The notes under the pieces: generated by a model
The model's database searches: none
What the model saw: only the letters and a program-made list of their open reading frames with translations
Told to the model about the DNA's origin: nothing
Shown: positions 42,701 to 53,826 of the stretch, piece by piece
Position numbering within the stretch: position 1 is the first letter of the stretch
How the letters are laid out: every line of letters begins with the position of its first letter
Assembly: GCA_033026295.1 (NCBI GenBank)
Contig: CM065182.1
Coordinates: 5,208,001 to 5,272,000 of the forward strand
Source: Channa striata
Taxonomy: Eukaryota; Chordata; Actinopteri; Anabantiformes; Channidae
Length of the DNA: 64,000 nt
Reading direction: 5' to 3'
Made by a program: the position numbers and the translations under genes

Positions 42701-44071
42701 TACAGATGTGCACTTGGGTGGGCGGTAATGAATGGCAGTAAAACCTGCTTATTTACCGATAAACAGTTTGGAATAATTCTTGTTCTTCTGATCTGAGCTC
42801 GCTGACGAAATTGTTTGTCGTTTCTCTCTACAGAAATTTGGCCAGCCTATCCATGACAGATACATGGAGGCTGAGGAGAGACCAAAGGCATTTGAGGAGC
42901 TTGGCAGGCAAATCCAGATGTACATGAAAATCCTTGAAGCTTATAAAGCAAAGGTGAGCTTGCACACAGAGCAAGTTTAACTCATCAGGTGGTTGCTTAG
43001 TTTGATTTTGTTAGTGATGTATTAAAATGGCAACTCCCGCTGACTTTAGTACTTGCTTGTGCACTTCAGATTTCCTGTAGCTCAAATGTAAACATTTAGA
43101 AAAACACAGTTTATGAGTGATTGTTGGTGAGATTATCCTCACTTCCCTTAAATTCCTTCTTTCTAATACCCTTCTTTCAAATATGAGCAGTGACCAAGCC
43201 GGTATCTAAATTTAACCCTGCTTCTTCCTACAGGATGAGCAATATGATCACCTGGATGAGTTAGAGATGACTCGGATGGGCAAGAATGTGAGCGATGCCA
43301 TGGACTGGTTAAACGGCAAGATGAACCAGCAGAACAATCAGGACCTCACTGTAGAACCAGTGGTTAAAGTTGGGGAGATCAAAGCCAAGACGAAGGTACA
43401 GGGAGAACGTTGTAGGCTTGTTCGGGTGTCTTGTTAATTGGAGTGCATTTCATTAAGTGTAGTTTTAAACCGAGATAATTTATCCAGGGAATTGACCAGG
43501 TTTTAGACCAAAGCTACTACCTGTAGAGTTGAGATGCGTCTGGTTTCCTGAAGGCTAATATCCAACAATGACTTATGTGAAATAAAAACAAAATGGAGAC
43601 ATAAAAAAATAAATAACTGATTCCCCTTTGAATGGCTTTTATTCACAAAAGGATATATGGAAAAACATTGAGTCCTCAACTTCCCCTTGTCGTGTAGTTT
43701 GGCCACTTTTTGAATCTGTTAAGCTCAGAGAGTGAGATGGTCTGCAAAGTCATGTCTCATTTACAATGAATTGCAGATGATTACAATGCTGGGACAAAAT
43801 AATTTGCCCCTCAAGCGAGCAAAAATAGTCTACTGGCCTTTAATGAAGACTTACCTTTTTCCCTGTTCAGGAGCTTTATTCATCCTGCAACCCTGTGGTG
43901 TCCAAACCTAAGCCCAAGGTGGAGCCTCCTACAGAGGAGAAGACAGAGAATGGGCCAGTCAATGGGCCAGAACCAACAGAGAGCCAGCCATGCAACCCAA
44001 ACAAAGCCACGTCCACAGGCACGGAAGCGGAAACTGCAGAGAAGAAGCTCCCTGAAATGGACATTGACTAA
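30741..44071 (+). CDS. hspa4: Heat shock 70 kDa protein 4 (hspa4, HSP110/Apg-2), 19 exons
   Basis: HSPA4 is a cytosolic HSP110-type nucleotide exchange factor for HSP70 and a holdase. Exons: 30741-30847, 33270-33327, 33412-33552, 34285-34407, 35147-35246, 35535-35668, 36152-36396, 36746-36822, 37191-37342, 37686-37792, 38626-38759, 39507-39688, 40343-40426, 41686-41838, 42255-42380, 42500-42607, 42834-42953, 43234-43395, 43871-44071. All borders are GT-AG and every phase matches, giving 837 residues (human HSPA4 is about 840). MSVVGFDLGFQSCYVAVARA opens the nucleotide-binding domain; the second phosphate loop is DLGHSGYQ (202-209) and the adenosine motif VGGASRIP starts at 341. The expanded acidic linker typical of HSP110 spans roughly 500-575 (METDQTLKEEE, then KQEKKNDQ). 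The protein ends EMDID rather than EEVD. The frame is intact. I cannot tell from this window whether a second teleost hspa4 copy exists. Confidence 0.97.
32090..32315 (-). repeat. Degraded tRNA-derived SINE in hspa4 intron 1
   Basis: Read on the minus strand, the element begins GGTTAGAGCGGCTGG (A-box-like) and then GGGATCAAATCCCA, close to a polymerase III B box. The body contains the CTCAGGTGCATCCCTGAGCG-type segment and GGCGCCGGTGGCAGC, as in common teleost SINEs. A T-run (32249-32255 on plus) interrupts it. It is diverged and probably inactive. Confidence 0.6.
36674..36701. repeat. (TG)n microsatellite
   Basis: A perfect TG run of about 14 units in hspa4 intron 7, about 45 bases upstream of the acceptor of exon 8. 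It is close enough to overlap the branch-point region, so length variation could in principle affect splicing. Confidence 0.9.
40715..40751. repeat. (ATGT)n microsatellite
   Basis: About nine ATGT tetranucleotide units followed by ATAT, in hspa4 intron 13. Confidence 0.9.
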
Positions 44072-45480
44072 CTGTCGCAGCTTCACCTCCCTCTGTTCTG
44101 CTACTCTCCTCAGATTCCGTTGTTTTTGAAGACACGGTAGCCTCTCTTGTGAAGACACAGACAGCAGCATCCTCTCTTGATATTATTCATCAGTCAGCCT
44201 CTTTGGCTTGTAATTTGTCATTTATTTGAATACAAAAATATAGCTTAATATTATTGAATTGACTTCTTTATGACATAAAAGTTTGAATGGTGGGTGGAAA
44301 CTGCTTTCTTCATGTTGCTTTAATGGCCATTAAGTTAAAGATTATTTTTATCAGCAGCTAAGAATGTCAGATTTAAGAACTTGAAAGAAATGCTGTTCCT
44401 CCATTAACTAATGCAGTATGTCTAAAATTAAGATATAGATATGGTGGGACTTGTATACGTTGATTGTTCCAAGCTGTACATGACAGAGTGCTTTTTTCCA
44501 CTACAGGTAATTGTAACTGCTGAACTTTCTGTTGGGTTTACCTGTACTGTATTTACTGTATGTTGAATCTAGATACTAAGTTACTGTCATGCAGTACTTC
44601 ATTGTTTGGCTTTTCTCATTCAGAAACGATGGTTCGTTGGTTGTTCGTAGCACTGTAATATTATTTTTTTCTACTTAACAGCGTGAAGGCTGGTCCAACA
44701 AATCACCTTCTGGGTGCTGCTGTTGTTACCACGTCACAAAAAAATAAAAAAAATAAATAAATATTGATCAAAAAAGCTTGCAATTTGAAAAATTCCTCAT
44801 TGACAAATATTAGACAATAACAGTTATTCAGTTTTTTGAAAAATAAAGGTTTGTTTTTTATTTTTTGCCTTTCATTTGTTTTTACACGTGGTGTCATGGT
44901 CCTATGTTAAATATTTCAGACAAAGCTAAAAATTTGAATCATCTGCAAATATGGGTAAGGAATGTATATGCCAGGTTAAATGACAAATAAAATAAACTTC
45001 TAAACAAAATAAGTTAAATTCCGGAGTTTACACCGATCAGTCACAACATAAATAACACAAATAAAGTTTTACCTTACCTTACCTAGTGGTTAAAATATGA
45101 AAGTGTCGTCTTAAAAATATCTGGTGGACTAATAACTGCAGGTTACACCGCCGTCGTCCCGAACATCCTCTGAGCGGTTTCAGGACCGGATCGTACAGGT
45201 GGTGGTGTTGCCAGATTCGGTTGTTATCAGACTAATTAGCTTTCTTTAGTCTAATTCGACGGATTGCTACAACTTGGGCTCATTATACACATTTTTTTTT
45301 TAAGATATGAATAGTTTTAAACTGCAATTGATTGTTATCAGTACATTCAATGACAAAATCCTGAAGAAAACACCCCGGCGCTTTTCCTGCATTTGGTGCG
45401 AACAGGATACGAGACACGACAAGACTTTAATCATTGACAGTACGTTTTGTCTGTCAAATCTGGCAACACGGAGTTGCCTC
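44072..45480. other. hspa4 3' UTR and hspa4-rnf14 intergenic
   Basis: The 3' UTR of hspa4 probably runs to the AATAAA cluster at 44743-44758, about 670 bases past the stop codon. Beyond it the sequence is AT-rich. At 45029-45055 there is ACACCGATCAGTCACAACAT, close to the end of a dispersed DNA element common in fish; only about 30 bases are recognisable. No exon was seen. Confidence 0.5.
44743..44758 (+). terminator. hspa4: Candidate polyadenylation signals for hspa4
   Basis: Overlapping AATAAA hexamers lie at 44743-44748 and within the next 12 bases, downstream of the hspa4 stop at 44069-44071. They are the first clear signal cluster in the 3' region. Confidence 0.5.
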
Positions 45481-45930
45481 TACGGCCATGATCGTGTCCG
45501 AGGGCAAGAGTCGCTAACGTGGGTGAGTGGGAGGGATAAGGTAAGAACCCAGGTACTTTCAGCTCGTTTGGAACTTACTGGGACGGGAAGTGGGTTCTGG
45601 GTTTGTTCGGTACGACAGAGACGTCGCCAATGTTAAAGCTTTAATGGGCCGAACTAAAAACCGTAGCCGGAGCTACTGTTTACATTAGCTAACACTGCTA
45701 GCTAGCTGGAACGTCCTACCTAACGCTTCCTAACGAAAAAGTTCTCTAGATTAATTAGAAATGTCCTGCCGTGAATTTTGTCAGCTTAACCCCGACTATA
45801 ACATTATTCACTATAATTCAGGCGACTGTAAAATAGCCAATAACCCGTAAGGCCAAGTCTACGTCTACGGTTAACCTGTGCTGGTTGGCGTGCTAACGGA
45901 TTAGCCTAATGTCATGTTGGGCTAACTGAT
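45480..45930 (+). promoter_or_regulatory. rnf14: Probable rnf14 promoter and non-coding first exon
   Basis: A CpG-richer patch with a good plus-strand donor, ATAAG|GTAAGAAC (exon ending 45540), and a weaker one at GTGG|GTGAGTGG. Either could end a non-coding first exon splicing to the acceptor at 46105-46106. The segment 45663-45926 is rich in GCTAGC/GCTAAC motifs, as at the other promoters in this window. The transcription start is not defined. Confidence 0.4.
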
Positions 45931-46114
45931 GTAATGTTCCGTTCGTGTGTTCAAACGCTCTCTGATCTAGTGTTCGCTTGCTCGTCCTCTCCCAAGTTCA
46001 ACCACCAGCACAAGAGGAGGCATGTGTACAGTCCTGTGTTGCCATTGCAGTTTCCTCTGTCTTGAAAGACTTTTGTACTGACTTTGTGTCACATGTGTAA
46101 TCGCAGGAATGTAA

Positions 46115-49100
46115 ATGTCTGAGGACAGGGAAGCCCAGGAGGATGAGCTGCTTGCTTTAGCAAGTATCTATGATGAAGAGTTTCACCGAGCAGAGTCAGC
46201 GCAGGGAGGAGAGATCCAGATATGTCTGGAGCTCCCTCCTGATTTCAAAGTTGTTGTCAAAGGTACAGTAGCCCGTGACAGCAAAGCTGTCATTGTGTTG
46301 AGGGCCATTATTCTGATTGTATATGTCGTGATGCTCTCAAACACTCGGATCAAGGCTCTCTGCTGACCCACCAGAGGCCGGAGAGTAGTCTGGTGTAAAA
46401 ACTGTGTTCACTTAAATTACTACAAAGATTTGAAATCTGTGTGTTTTTTTTGCTCTGCTTTTGACACTTAGATTCTTATTTTTTCTGCAATACACTATGG
46501 GGGTCATCTGATTGGTCCTAAATTAATTCTATAGTACAACCCAGAGTTACATACATACTATCACAAAGACGAAAGTGAGCTCCTGCAGATGGACACCACA
46601 GAGACCTGAATTCAAAATTGTGGAAACAGTCTTGGAACACATGAAGAGAATGAAAACACTGAAGCAGCGTGAAAGCACAAAACAACTGTTTAAAAATAAA
46701 AAAATCCAAAAAATCTTGAAGATGCTTGGAAACACCTACCTACCAAGTACCATAAAAAACTGCACCCAAGAGACTTTGTCCTGATTTAAAGACATGTAGT
46801 ATAGAATAGTCATCAATGTTGATTCAGTTCAGCTTTGACCTGCGGACCATTGCTGATTATTTAAAATCTCCAAATCTTGCTATGACCTTTTTATTTGAAA
46901 CACTCTAATAAGGAATGTAATCTCCTCTGTCTGGCAGGAGAGAAGCAAACTGAATACAGTGTCTGCTTCTTACCTCCTCTGGTGCTCAACTTTGAGCTTC
47001 CTTCAGACTATCCATCTAAATCCCCACCGGTCTTCACTCTGAGCTCTAAATGGATGACCAGGGCACAGGTAAGACTTGTGCAGGCTTGTGTAGCTCCTTG
47101 GCCCAAGCATAGAACAACCTTGATTTGCTGAGACTTCACTGTGAAAAAAATTATGTTTAGTATGTGAAATGGAATCCTCCTGAAGATTTCCACATTGTTC
47201 ATTGGTCTCACTACCTTTTTCTTCTCCTTTGCCATTTCACCTCTACAGATGAGCTCTATCTGCAGGCGGCTGGACGAGCTGTGGGAGGAAAACCTAGGCT
47301 GTGTGATTCTTTTCACATGGATTCAGTTCCTCAAAGAAGAGGTTCTGGACTTCCTGTGCATCCAGTCCCCTTTTGAGGTTTTCAGGGGAGGAAGTAAGAT
47401 GGTTAGTGAGCGCCGGAAAGCTGACTCTGCAGCCACAGGTACCACAGTTTTGTTATTTTCTTAAATGAAGATAGTGTTTTGTTCTTTTTTCTTGTGCTTG
47501 TATGGAAAGTTTTCCATTAATTTAAGCTTAATGATTAGATACCAGCATATTGTAATAATTTTCTACTTGGATATGTGATTTTTTTGCTAAAGTATCTGTT
47601 GGGAACAAATTCATTTTAAAAGTGTAATTGCATGAATGAAGATACTATATCACATTTTGGTTGTTTTGTGTTGTTTTAACACATTTATCTATTATGTTCA
47701 GCTCTGACACAGAGTGGAGGTCCTTTTGGAAACCCTGAGCAGAGGAATAAAGAGGAAGTAAAGTCTGAACCGCAGTCATTGTTGTCGTCTTCTCAACTGG
47801 ACCCACGTACCGTCTTGTTGATGGACCCACGTGTCGAACTCCTACCTCAACTTTTGGACTATGACGAAGCGCAGCGCCAGAGAGTGTTTGACAACAAAGT
47901 GTTCTGCTGTGGGATCTGCTTTGTAGAGAAGCTGGGCTCCAACTGCCTTTGCTTTAAGGAGTGCCAGCACGTGTACTGCAAGGACTGCCTGACGGAATAC
48001 TTCCAGATCCAAATACGCGACGGCAACGTTCAGTGCCTTAATTGCCCTGAGCCCAAATGTACCTCCTTAGCCACTCCATTGCAAGTAAGGAAGCAGTACT
48101 ATAGTATATCAGTTTTTTTTAAGTCACTTTACCGTTAAAGAAATGCTTCCTTGAAATTACAAATTCCTAAACCTCTTGTAATAAAAAGATTCCTCTTCTG
48201 CTTCCATAAATTTGTCTTTGTCCTTAAGGTGAAGCAGCTAGTGGATGAGGAGCTGTTTGCCCGTTATGACCGTTTGCTGCTTCAGTCCAGCCTAGATCTC
48301 ATGGCTGATGTGGTTTACTGTCCCCGCAGTCCTGCGGCACTGCTGTCATGGTGGAGCCAGATACGACCATGGGCATCTGCTCAGCTTGCCAGTATGCGTT
48401 TTGCACACTTTGCAAGCTGGGGTATCATGGTCTCTCCCACTGTAAAATCACTGCAGGTAATTCCTCCAGTTTTTTAAAGCACTTTGATTGTCACTTTGCA
48501 TTAGATATCTCCATCAACAGCCACTTAAATGGACTTCAGTTACTCTAAACTTACACTGAGTAAAATCAGTTATTTAACTAATTGGTGTGTATCTGTTATA
48601 GTTGATAGGGCAAGACATATGTTTCAAAAAGAAGTTAATAAAGCTAACTGCACAGTTTGGTGTATGGTTTTGAAAGCTGGACACACATAGTATATTTCCT
48701 TTTACAGTCAAGATTGCACAGTTTTCAGCCACTGGTGAAATATTACAAATGTATAAATAAAGAGTTTTTTCTTTAAAAGTTAACTGGTAGAGCATCTTAC
48801 CTGTGCCAGCACTGAGTGCTCACACATCATTGTTTTGTCTTGTGTCACAGATGAATTGCGTAACCTCCGAGACGAGTACCTGTCAGCCACGTCCGAGGCA
48901 AAGAAGTTCATGGAGCAACGCTTTGGGAAGAGGGTGATCCAGAAAGCCGTGGAAGAGTCCTTTAGCAGAGACTGGCTCAATGAGAACTGCAAATGCTGCC
49001 CACGCTGTGGAACCAATATACAGGTTGGCTCCCCCTGTTGGATACAGCGCAGTAGAACAGAGCATTAACAGTATTCACACAATGAGAGTCATGTAAACAC

Positions 49101-49590
49101 AAATATAACTAACCTGTGTGTTTGCTCCACCAATCTGTTCAAATGTGACACACAGTTGTACCAAAGGCTTTTCATATTATTATTATTATTATTATTAAAA
49201 GTTATCTGTTCTGTACTGTTGCAGCGTAGGTTTCTGTCCAGCCTCAGATTAGGTTTCTCATCTTATCTCATATTTGCTGAGTCTTCTCTTGCTAATGCCT
49301 GGTTTGTTTTGCTCTAGAAAGTGGACGGCTGTAACAAGATGACCTGTACCTCATGTAAACAATACTTCTGTTGGCTGTGCCTGGGCCAGCTCAGCAAAGT
49401 CAACCCGTACAGTCACTTTAACAACCCGCATTCACCCTGCTACAACCAGTGAGTGATAACTGGTCTGCGTCATTTCAGCCACTCGTTCACCTTTGAACAC
49501 ACTGCTTATGTGTCTTCTCTTTCCCGTCGTAGACTCTTCCACGGGGTGGATCCTGATGAAGAAGCCTTCTGGAGTGATGAGGAGGACTGA
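46115..49590 (+). CDS. rnf14: RBR E3 ubiquitin ligase RNF14, 8 coding exons, one-base frameshift in exon 5
   Basis: RNF14 (ARA54) is an RWD-RING-IBR-RING ubiquitin ligase; it was first described as an androgen receptor coactivator and acts with GCN1 at stalled ribosomes. Coding exons: 46115-46262, 46938-47068, 47249-47438, 47702-48084, 48229-48456, 48851-49023, 49318-49448, 49533-49590. The start MSEDREAQEDELLALASIYD opens the RWD domain (about 10-140). RING1 begins at Cys225 (CCGICFVEKLGSNC), and the IBR begins near Cys315. RING2 contains CCPRCG and VDGCNKMTC, whose DGC cysteine (about 423) is the expected catalytic residue. The protein ends FWSDEED. Exon 5 lacks one base between 48329 and 48330. 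Restoring it gives 480 residues (human 474) and correct phase into exon 6. Read literally, translation stops at 48935 after about 388 residues, within the IBR-RING2 linker. Intron 1 contains a Lys-rich open frame (46575-46784) that I do not recognise. Confidence 0.95.
49175..49197. repeat. (ATT)n microsatellite
   Basis: A run of about seven ATT units in rnf14 intron 6. Confidence 0.85.
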
Positions 49591-51574
49591 CACCAGTGCA
49601 GTAACTCGCTGCTGTTTGTTCCATTTGAATGCACTTTATCTCATATATCACCATCACTTCAAATGTAACTGTCACCATGCCTGGATTAACACAACAGTGC
49701 CATCGTAATCAACAACTGCAATGCTATCCTTTGGGTTGTGAATATTGTGAGGCAGATTGGGTGCAAAACAATCAATGCCTTGTTGATATTTGCTTAATAT
49801 ATGACAGATGTCACATATGCAATACTAAAAAGAAATGTTGGTTTTTACCTTAGAGTCTTAGTTAAGACAATTTGGGACAGATGCTGGAACAAGTAGGTAT
49901 CGACTAGACATGTATAATTTTTTTGAATATGACAATGTCATAGGATTGAGCTTTAAATTGAAAACTACAATTGGTTAATTTCTTTTGTCATTTCACATGT
50001 CAACATCCTCACTTAATGATGAGTTTTGACATCTCACAGATGTCTTACAATAATCAAGAGGTGATAGTAGAACCCACTGGCCAAGCCTCAGAGTTTTAGT
50101 AAAGTTATCCATCAACCTGTGTCTCAGTTTACAGGGGCACGTGTTACAGGGTAGGGGAGAAACCAGTTGCCCTTCCTGGTTATTGTAAGTATGTTGCAAG
50201 TGTGGCATAAGTAACTTCTCCTCAGAAAAACTTCAAGATCAATAACTAAGTAAATTCCATAAGCTGACGAGACTCTTCTACTAACACGAGCATCCAGGAT
50301 TAAAACCATTGATTCAAAGATTCATTAAGCAGCCGTATTTCACACATGGGCATTTGTGTTTTGTCTCATCTTGCGGCTGTTGGAAACCTTATATCCCCAC
50401 AGTCTGCTATATACAGATCATACTCAGTTTTCTTTTTTAAGCTAGAAGAATACTCTCTTTATGTAAAAGCTACATTTAGATAAGATTTGCAGAAGAGGTG
50501 GTGTTTACATGAGATTATGGCAGTGTGGGGAAAAAGATTAATGTAAGGAATGGTTTTATTCTCGTTGCACTTGTTTGTTCATAGATGATGTACTGTAATA
50601 ATTGAGAACACTGTTCTAAATATACAGTACAACAATCAGTCACATCCTCAACACTGGTGGTCAGACAAGTATATAACAAATAATGATACATCGCCAGTGA
50701 AGTTCCTAAATATTTACAACAACAAAAACACATTTTTACATTAAAATCTCCAGGTGGTGTTAAGGTTATGGCTGATGGACATATATATCCTCTGATGGGA
50801 TTACTGGGATTGTGATTATGGTGTGTGTACTTGATTGGAAAGACAAGTCATTCATTGATTATGGTAAACACTTCATAAACTGCCTAGGCATTTAGGAATT
50901 GTTTTTAAAATAATTTACACCCTCCTTTGTTATTTTTATTGTTGCCAAGTATAAGTTTAATGGGAGGTCATAGAATGTTTGTGAGTATACAAAATAATTT
51001 GCATAACTACTATATTTAATTACAAAAGTTTATATTTTTTTTGCCACATTTAATCTGAAAGGACAACTTATATGTGCAAGGAGTTGCACATTCAGTCAGG
51101 AAAATTGAATCTTGCATGAAATCTTTATTGCAAAAGGATTTGCTCAGTTTCAAACACGCACAGTGCTTTCAGAGTTGATGTTGGCCTGGAAAAGAAAAAC
51201 GTCTTGTACTTCACATCTTGTTGAAGACATATTTGAAATGCATTCAAGACATTGGTTCTCAAAATAAATGTTAACAATTCACATTTAGTCTGTTTCAAGC
51301 AGCTGTTTTACCGCAGTGTCACACACTGAGCCAGCCTCAGGCACCTAGCATAGCGGGTTATTCAAGTGAAAGTAAGCTGGGCATGGAAAATTACAGATCC
51401 ACAGAATAACCATAACTAACTCATCATGTTCCTGCAAGGGCATAAAGGGAATAGAGGTAAAATTTGCTTATCAGCATTTTATTGGGCAGGAACTATACAG
51501 TTTTTAGTCGATGTGGGACCATGAGACATGACCACACAGACAGCGTGAGCGGACATAAATGTATAATTTACGTA

Positions 51575-51925
51575 GTTAATTTAAGGAGAGGCTTGTAAAA
51601 GACATTACTGACCCCCAACGTCTAATCAATTCATACTTAAAAACTGTTGGACATTTGTGCCAAATTGTAGAAACTGCTATTGCATTCATAAGAATAACAC
51701 GGGTGGAAGGGACAGATGTGAGTTCACAGTGATTGTGACCTTTGACCCCCATAATGTAATCAATTCTTCCCTGCATCTTGTTTGATGTCTGTGCCAAACT
51801 TGAAAACATTCACATCCACAAGAATTGAACTGATGTGATGTCACAGTAACCTTGACTTTTGACCCCTGAAATCTAATCAGTTCATCCATCCTTGAGCCAG
51901 AGTGAAGGTTTTTGTCAAGCCTGAA
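51575..51925 (+). repeat. Diverged tandem repeat, three units of about 117-134 bases
   Basis: The anchor TGACCCC followed by a variant of TCTAATCAATTCAT recurs at 51609, 51743 and 51860. Each unit then carries a version of TGTGCCAAA(T/C)T and a CAT(C)CA(C/T)AAGAAT-like segment. Units are clearly related but diverged. The same kind of unit (GTGACCTTTGACC) is a familiar dispersed tandem repeat in fish genomes. Confidence 0.7.
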
Positions 51926-52966
51926 ACAAACAACCCAAAAACTAAATGCCTCTAGCTACAGCTGTTGTCGGCACAGAGGCATGAAACATATGAATTATAC
52001 AGAATTGTTGTAATGTGTCAGGAAAGCTTTATGTTTTGTAAAAGAAAATCAAGGCAAAGCTAAAAAGACAAGTGAGACATCCCACCTGTTGCATCGGCCT
52101 TTTTAAGGGATTAACCTTTCCTCAGCTTCCCTTCATCTCAAGATTTAAGATCATTTAGAATAAAATGTAAAAATAGAACCTTGAGTCCCTGAAACATGAC
52201 CCGTATTTACCCTGTAATCCAGAGGTTGTGCTGTGACACAGAGAGGAACAATGAAATACTAAAGAAACAAAGAGCCCACGTTGTTTTATCCTGAGATTGA
52301 AAAGAGACGACAACATTGTGTAGCCCCTTTGGCCAGAGTTGCTGACAGGGGATAACCCTTTAAAATGCCCCCTCTCTCCTGCACTGTCCCATCCCCTGCC
52401 TCGTGCTCTCTGTTCACCCCCCACCAGCCCCACACACTGACTGACTGACTGACTGGCTGGCTGGACTATTACTATGAGCGTGAAGACACCTGCTCTGACA
52501 AACACAGGAAAAAGCCACCTGCAGCGAGGAACTTCACGAAACCTTTAACCGCCGTGGTTTTCATTGCCATCGTCCCTGGATTCCAAAAAGGACCCAAAGA
52601 CAGAAGGTCAGTGGATTGTGATGTGGCTAATGGGATGTGGGGCTCAGACGGTGAAGGTGAAGTTCTCTGGTCAGCCATGTTTTTGTGAAGTGCAGCGGTG
52701 GTGCGCTGTTAAATGTATTAGATGTGTCTGACAGGGTGAAGATTCATCAGCGTTTATTTTCTTTTTTAAAATAATGACCCAGAAGAAGATTTCCTTCAAC
52801 TCGGATGTCAACCTATTACTTTTATTGAAACCACAATATTTAATTTTAGCTAATACCTTTGGGGGACAAATATATTTAAAATTAACTTTAGCTATTGGTG
52901 TATGACAAAAAAAATTAGAAGGGATTGCAGAAAACAGAACAATAGTACAAGAATTATTAGCTGGTA

Positions 52967-53008
52967 CTTAATGGTGATAAAACTAAAGTCACTGTCTTTG
53001 GTGGTAAA
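52967..53008 (+). mobile_element. Possible LINE reverse transcriptase trace
   Basis: The plus strand reads LNGDKTKVTVFGGK, resembling the LNxDKTEvxvfG motif near the end of the reverse transcriptase domain of many fish LINEs. Only about 14 codons are readable before stops, so this is a short decayed remnant at best. Confidence 0.3.
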
Positions 53009-53493
53009 ATGGCTGAAATCAGCAATTTAAGTTTGTGTGTAACACAAAAGACATTGTTTAAGTACCATGACGTCATAATTAATGTTCATTTCAAATTGCG
53101 ATCCAGCAGCAGAACAAGCAGGACCCAGAGTTAAGTTATGGGGGTTTGGAAGTCAGAGGAAATACAAATGACATCCTGTCTATGCTACTGCAGGATTTAT
53201 GGAGAGCTGGAAACACAGACACCCAGCGAGTTGCTGGTTTGTGGGGGAGGCTGCTAGAAGATAAAGGAGCAACACTCAGCGACATCATGGATAATTGTTT
53301 ATTTCACCTGTAGAACACTAGTGTGTTTGTGTCAAGCTGTTAATAGATGACTATTTTTGCAAAAGTGTTGGTGTGATTTAAAAGAATTCATACAGAATTG
53401 TACAGACAGACCATATAGTGACCAGAATCCACAAAGGTTGCTGGACGATACAGAGGTTTGGATAGAAAACACGGGTTCTCTGACTTTCTTTCA

Positions 53494-53826
53494 TTACACA
53501 CGGATAACTGCTGGGTGAATGTGGTGAAGCCAAGGAAGCGTTGGAGTTGTTTCCTGTTTTCTGGATGAGGCCACCCTCACTGCTGCCACCGTCTCCAGGT
53601 CCATCTGGATCTTCGCAGCAGAAAGCATGCAGCCCGAAAATGGTTCCTTAGAGGAGTGGAGCTCACACTTTTCTGCATTGACAAACAGCTTATTTTGTAT
53701 ACAAGCCTCTGAAGCATTTTCTGACACAATTTCCTTTATCATATCATGCGGAACGTTGCTGAGCAACACCTGGAATACAGCAGTGGTGTTAATGATGAAA
53801 AAAGACGACCAAATATTCATATTCAT
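53494..53826 (-). mobile_element. Ty3/Gypsy-type retrotransposon pol fragment (fossil)
   Basis: A 110-codon minus-strand open frame contains AVFQVLLSNV, then QNKLFVNAEKCELHSS, then KIQMDLETVAAV and SSRKQ, in that order. This is the order and spacing of the C-terminal half of Ty3/Gypsy reverse transcriptase, after the catalytic region. The expected catalytic YxDD block between the first two motifs is not readable: that segment is shortened and diverged. No LTRs, gag or integrase were seen nearby. It is an old, dead insertion between rnf14 and the EndoU gene. Confidence 0.65.

Noticed and set aside
48320..48332. True splice acceptor at CCCCGCAG within rnf14 exon 5
   Set aside because: The residues immediately before it (up to YCPR) are conserved RNF14 coding sequence and the exon continues in RNF14 after it, so an intron here would need to be of zero length; a one-base deletion explains it better.
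52155..52505. 116-codon minus-strand frame
   Set aside because: It has a low-complexity region (repeated GACT/CTGG units near 52441) and no recognisable domain; it partly overlaps the segment already flagged at 52453-52690.
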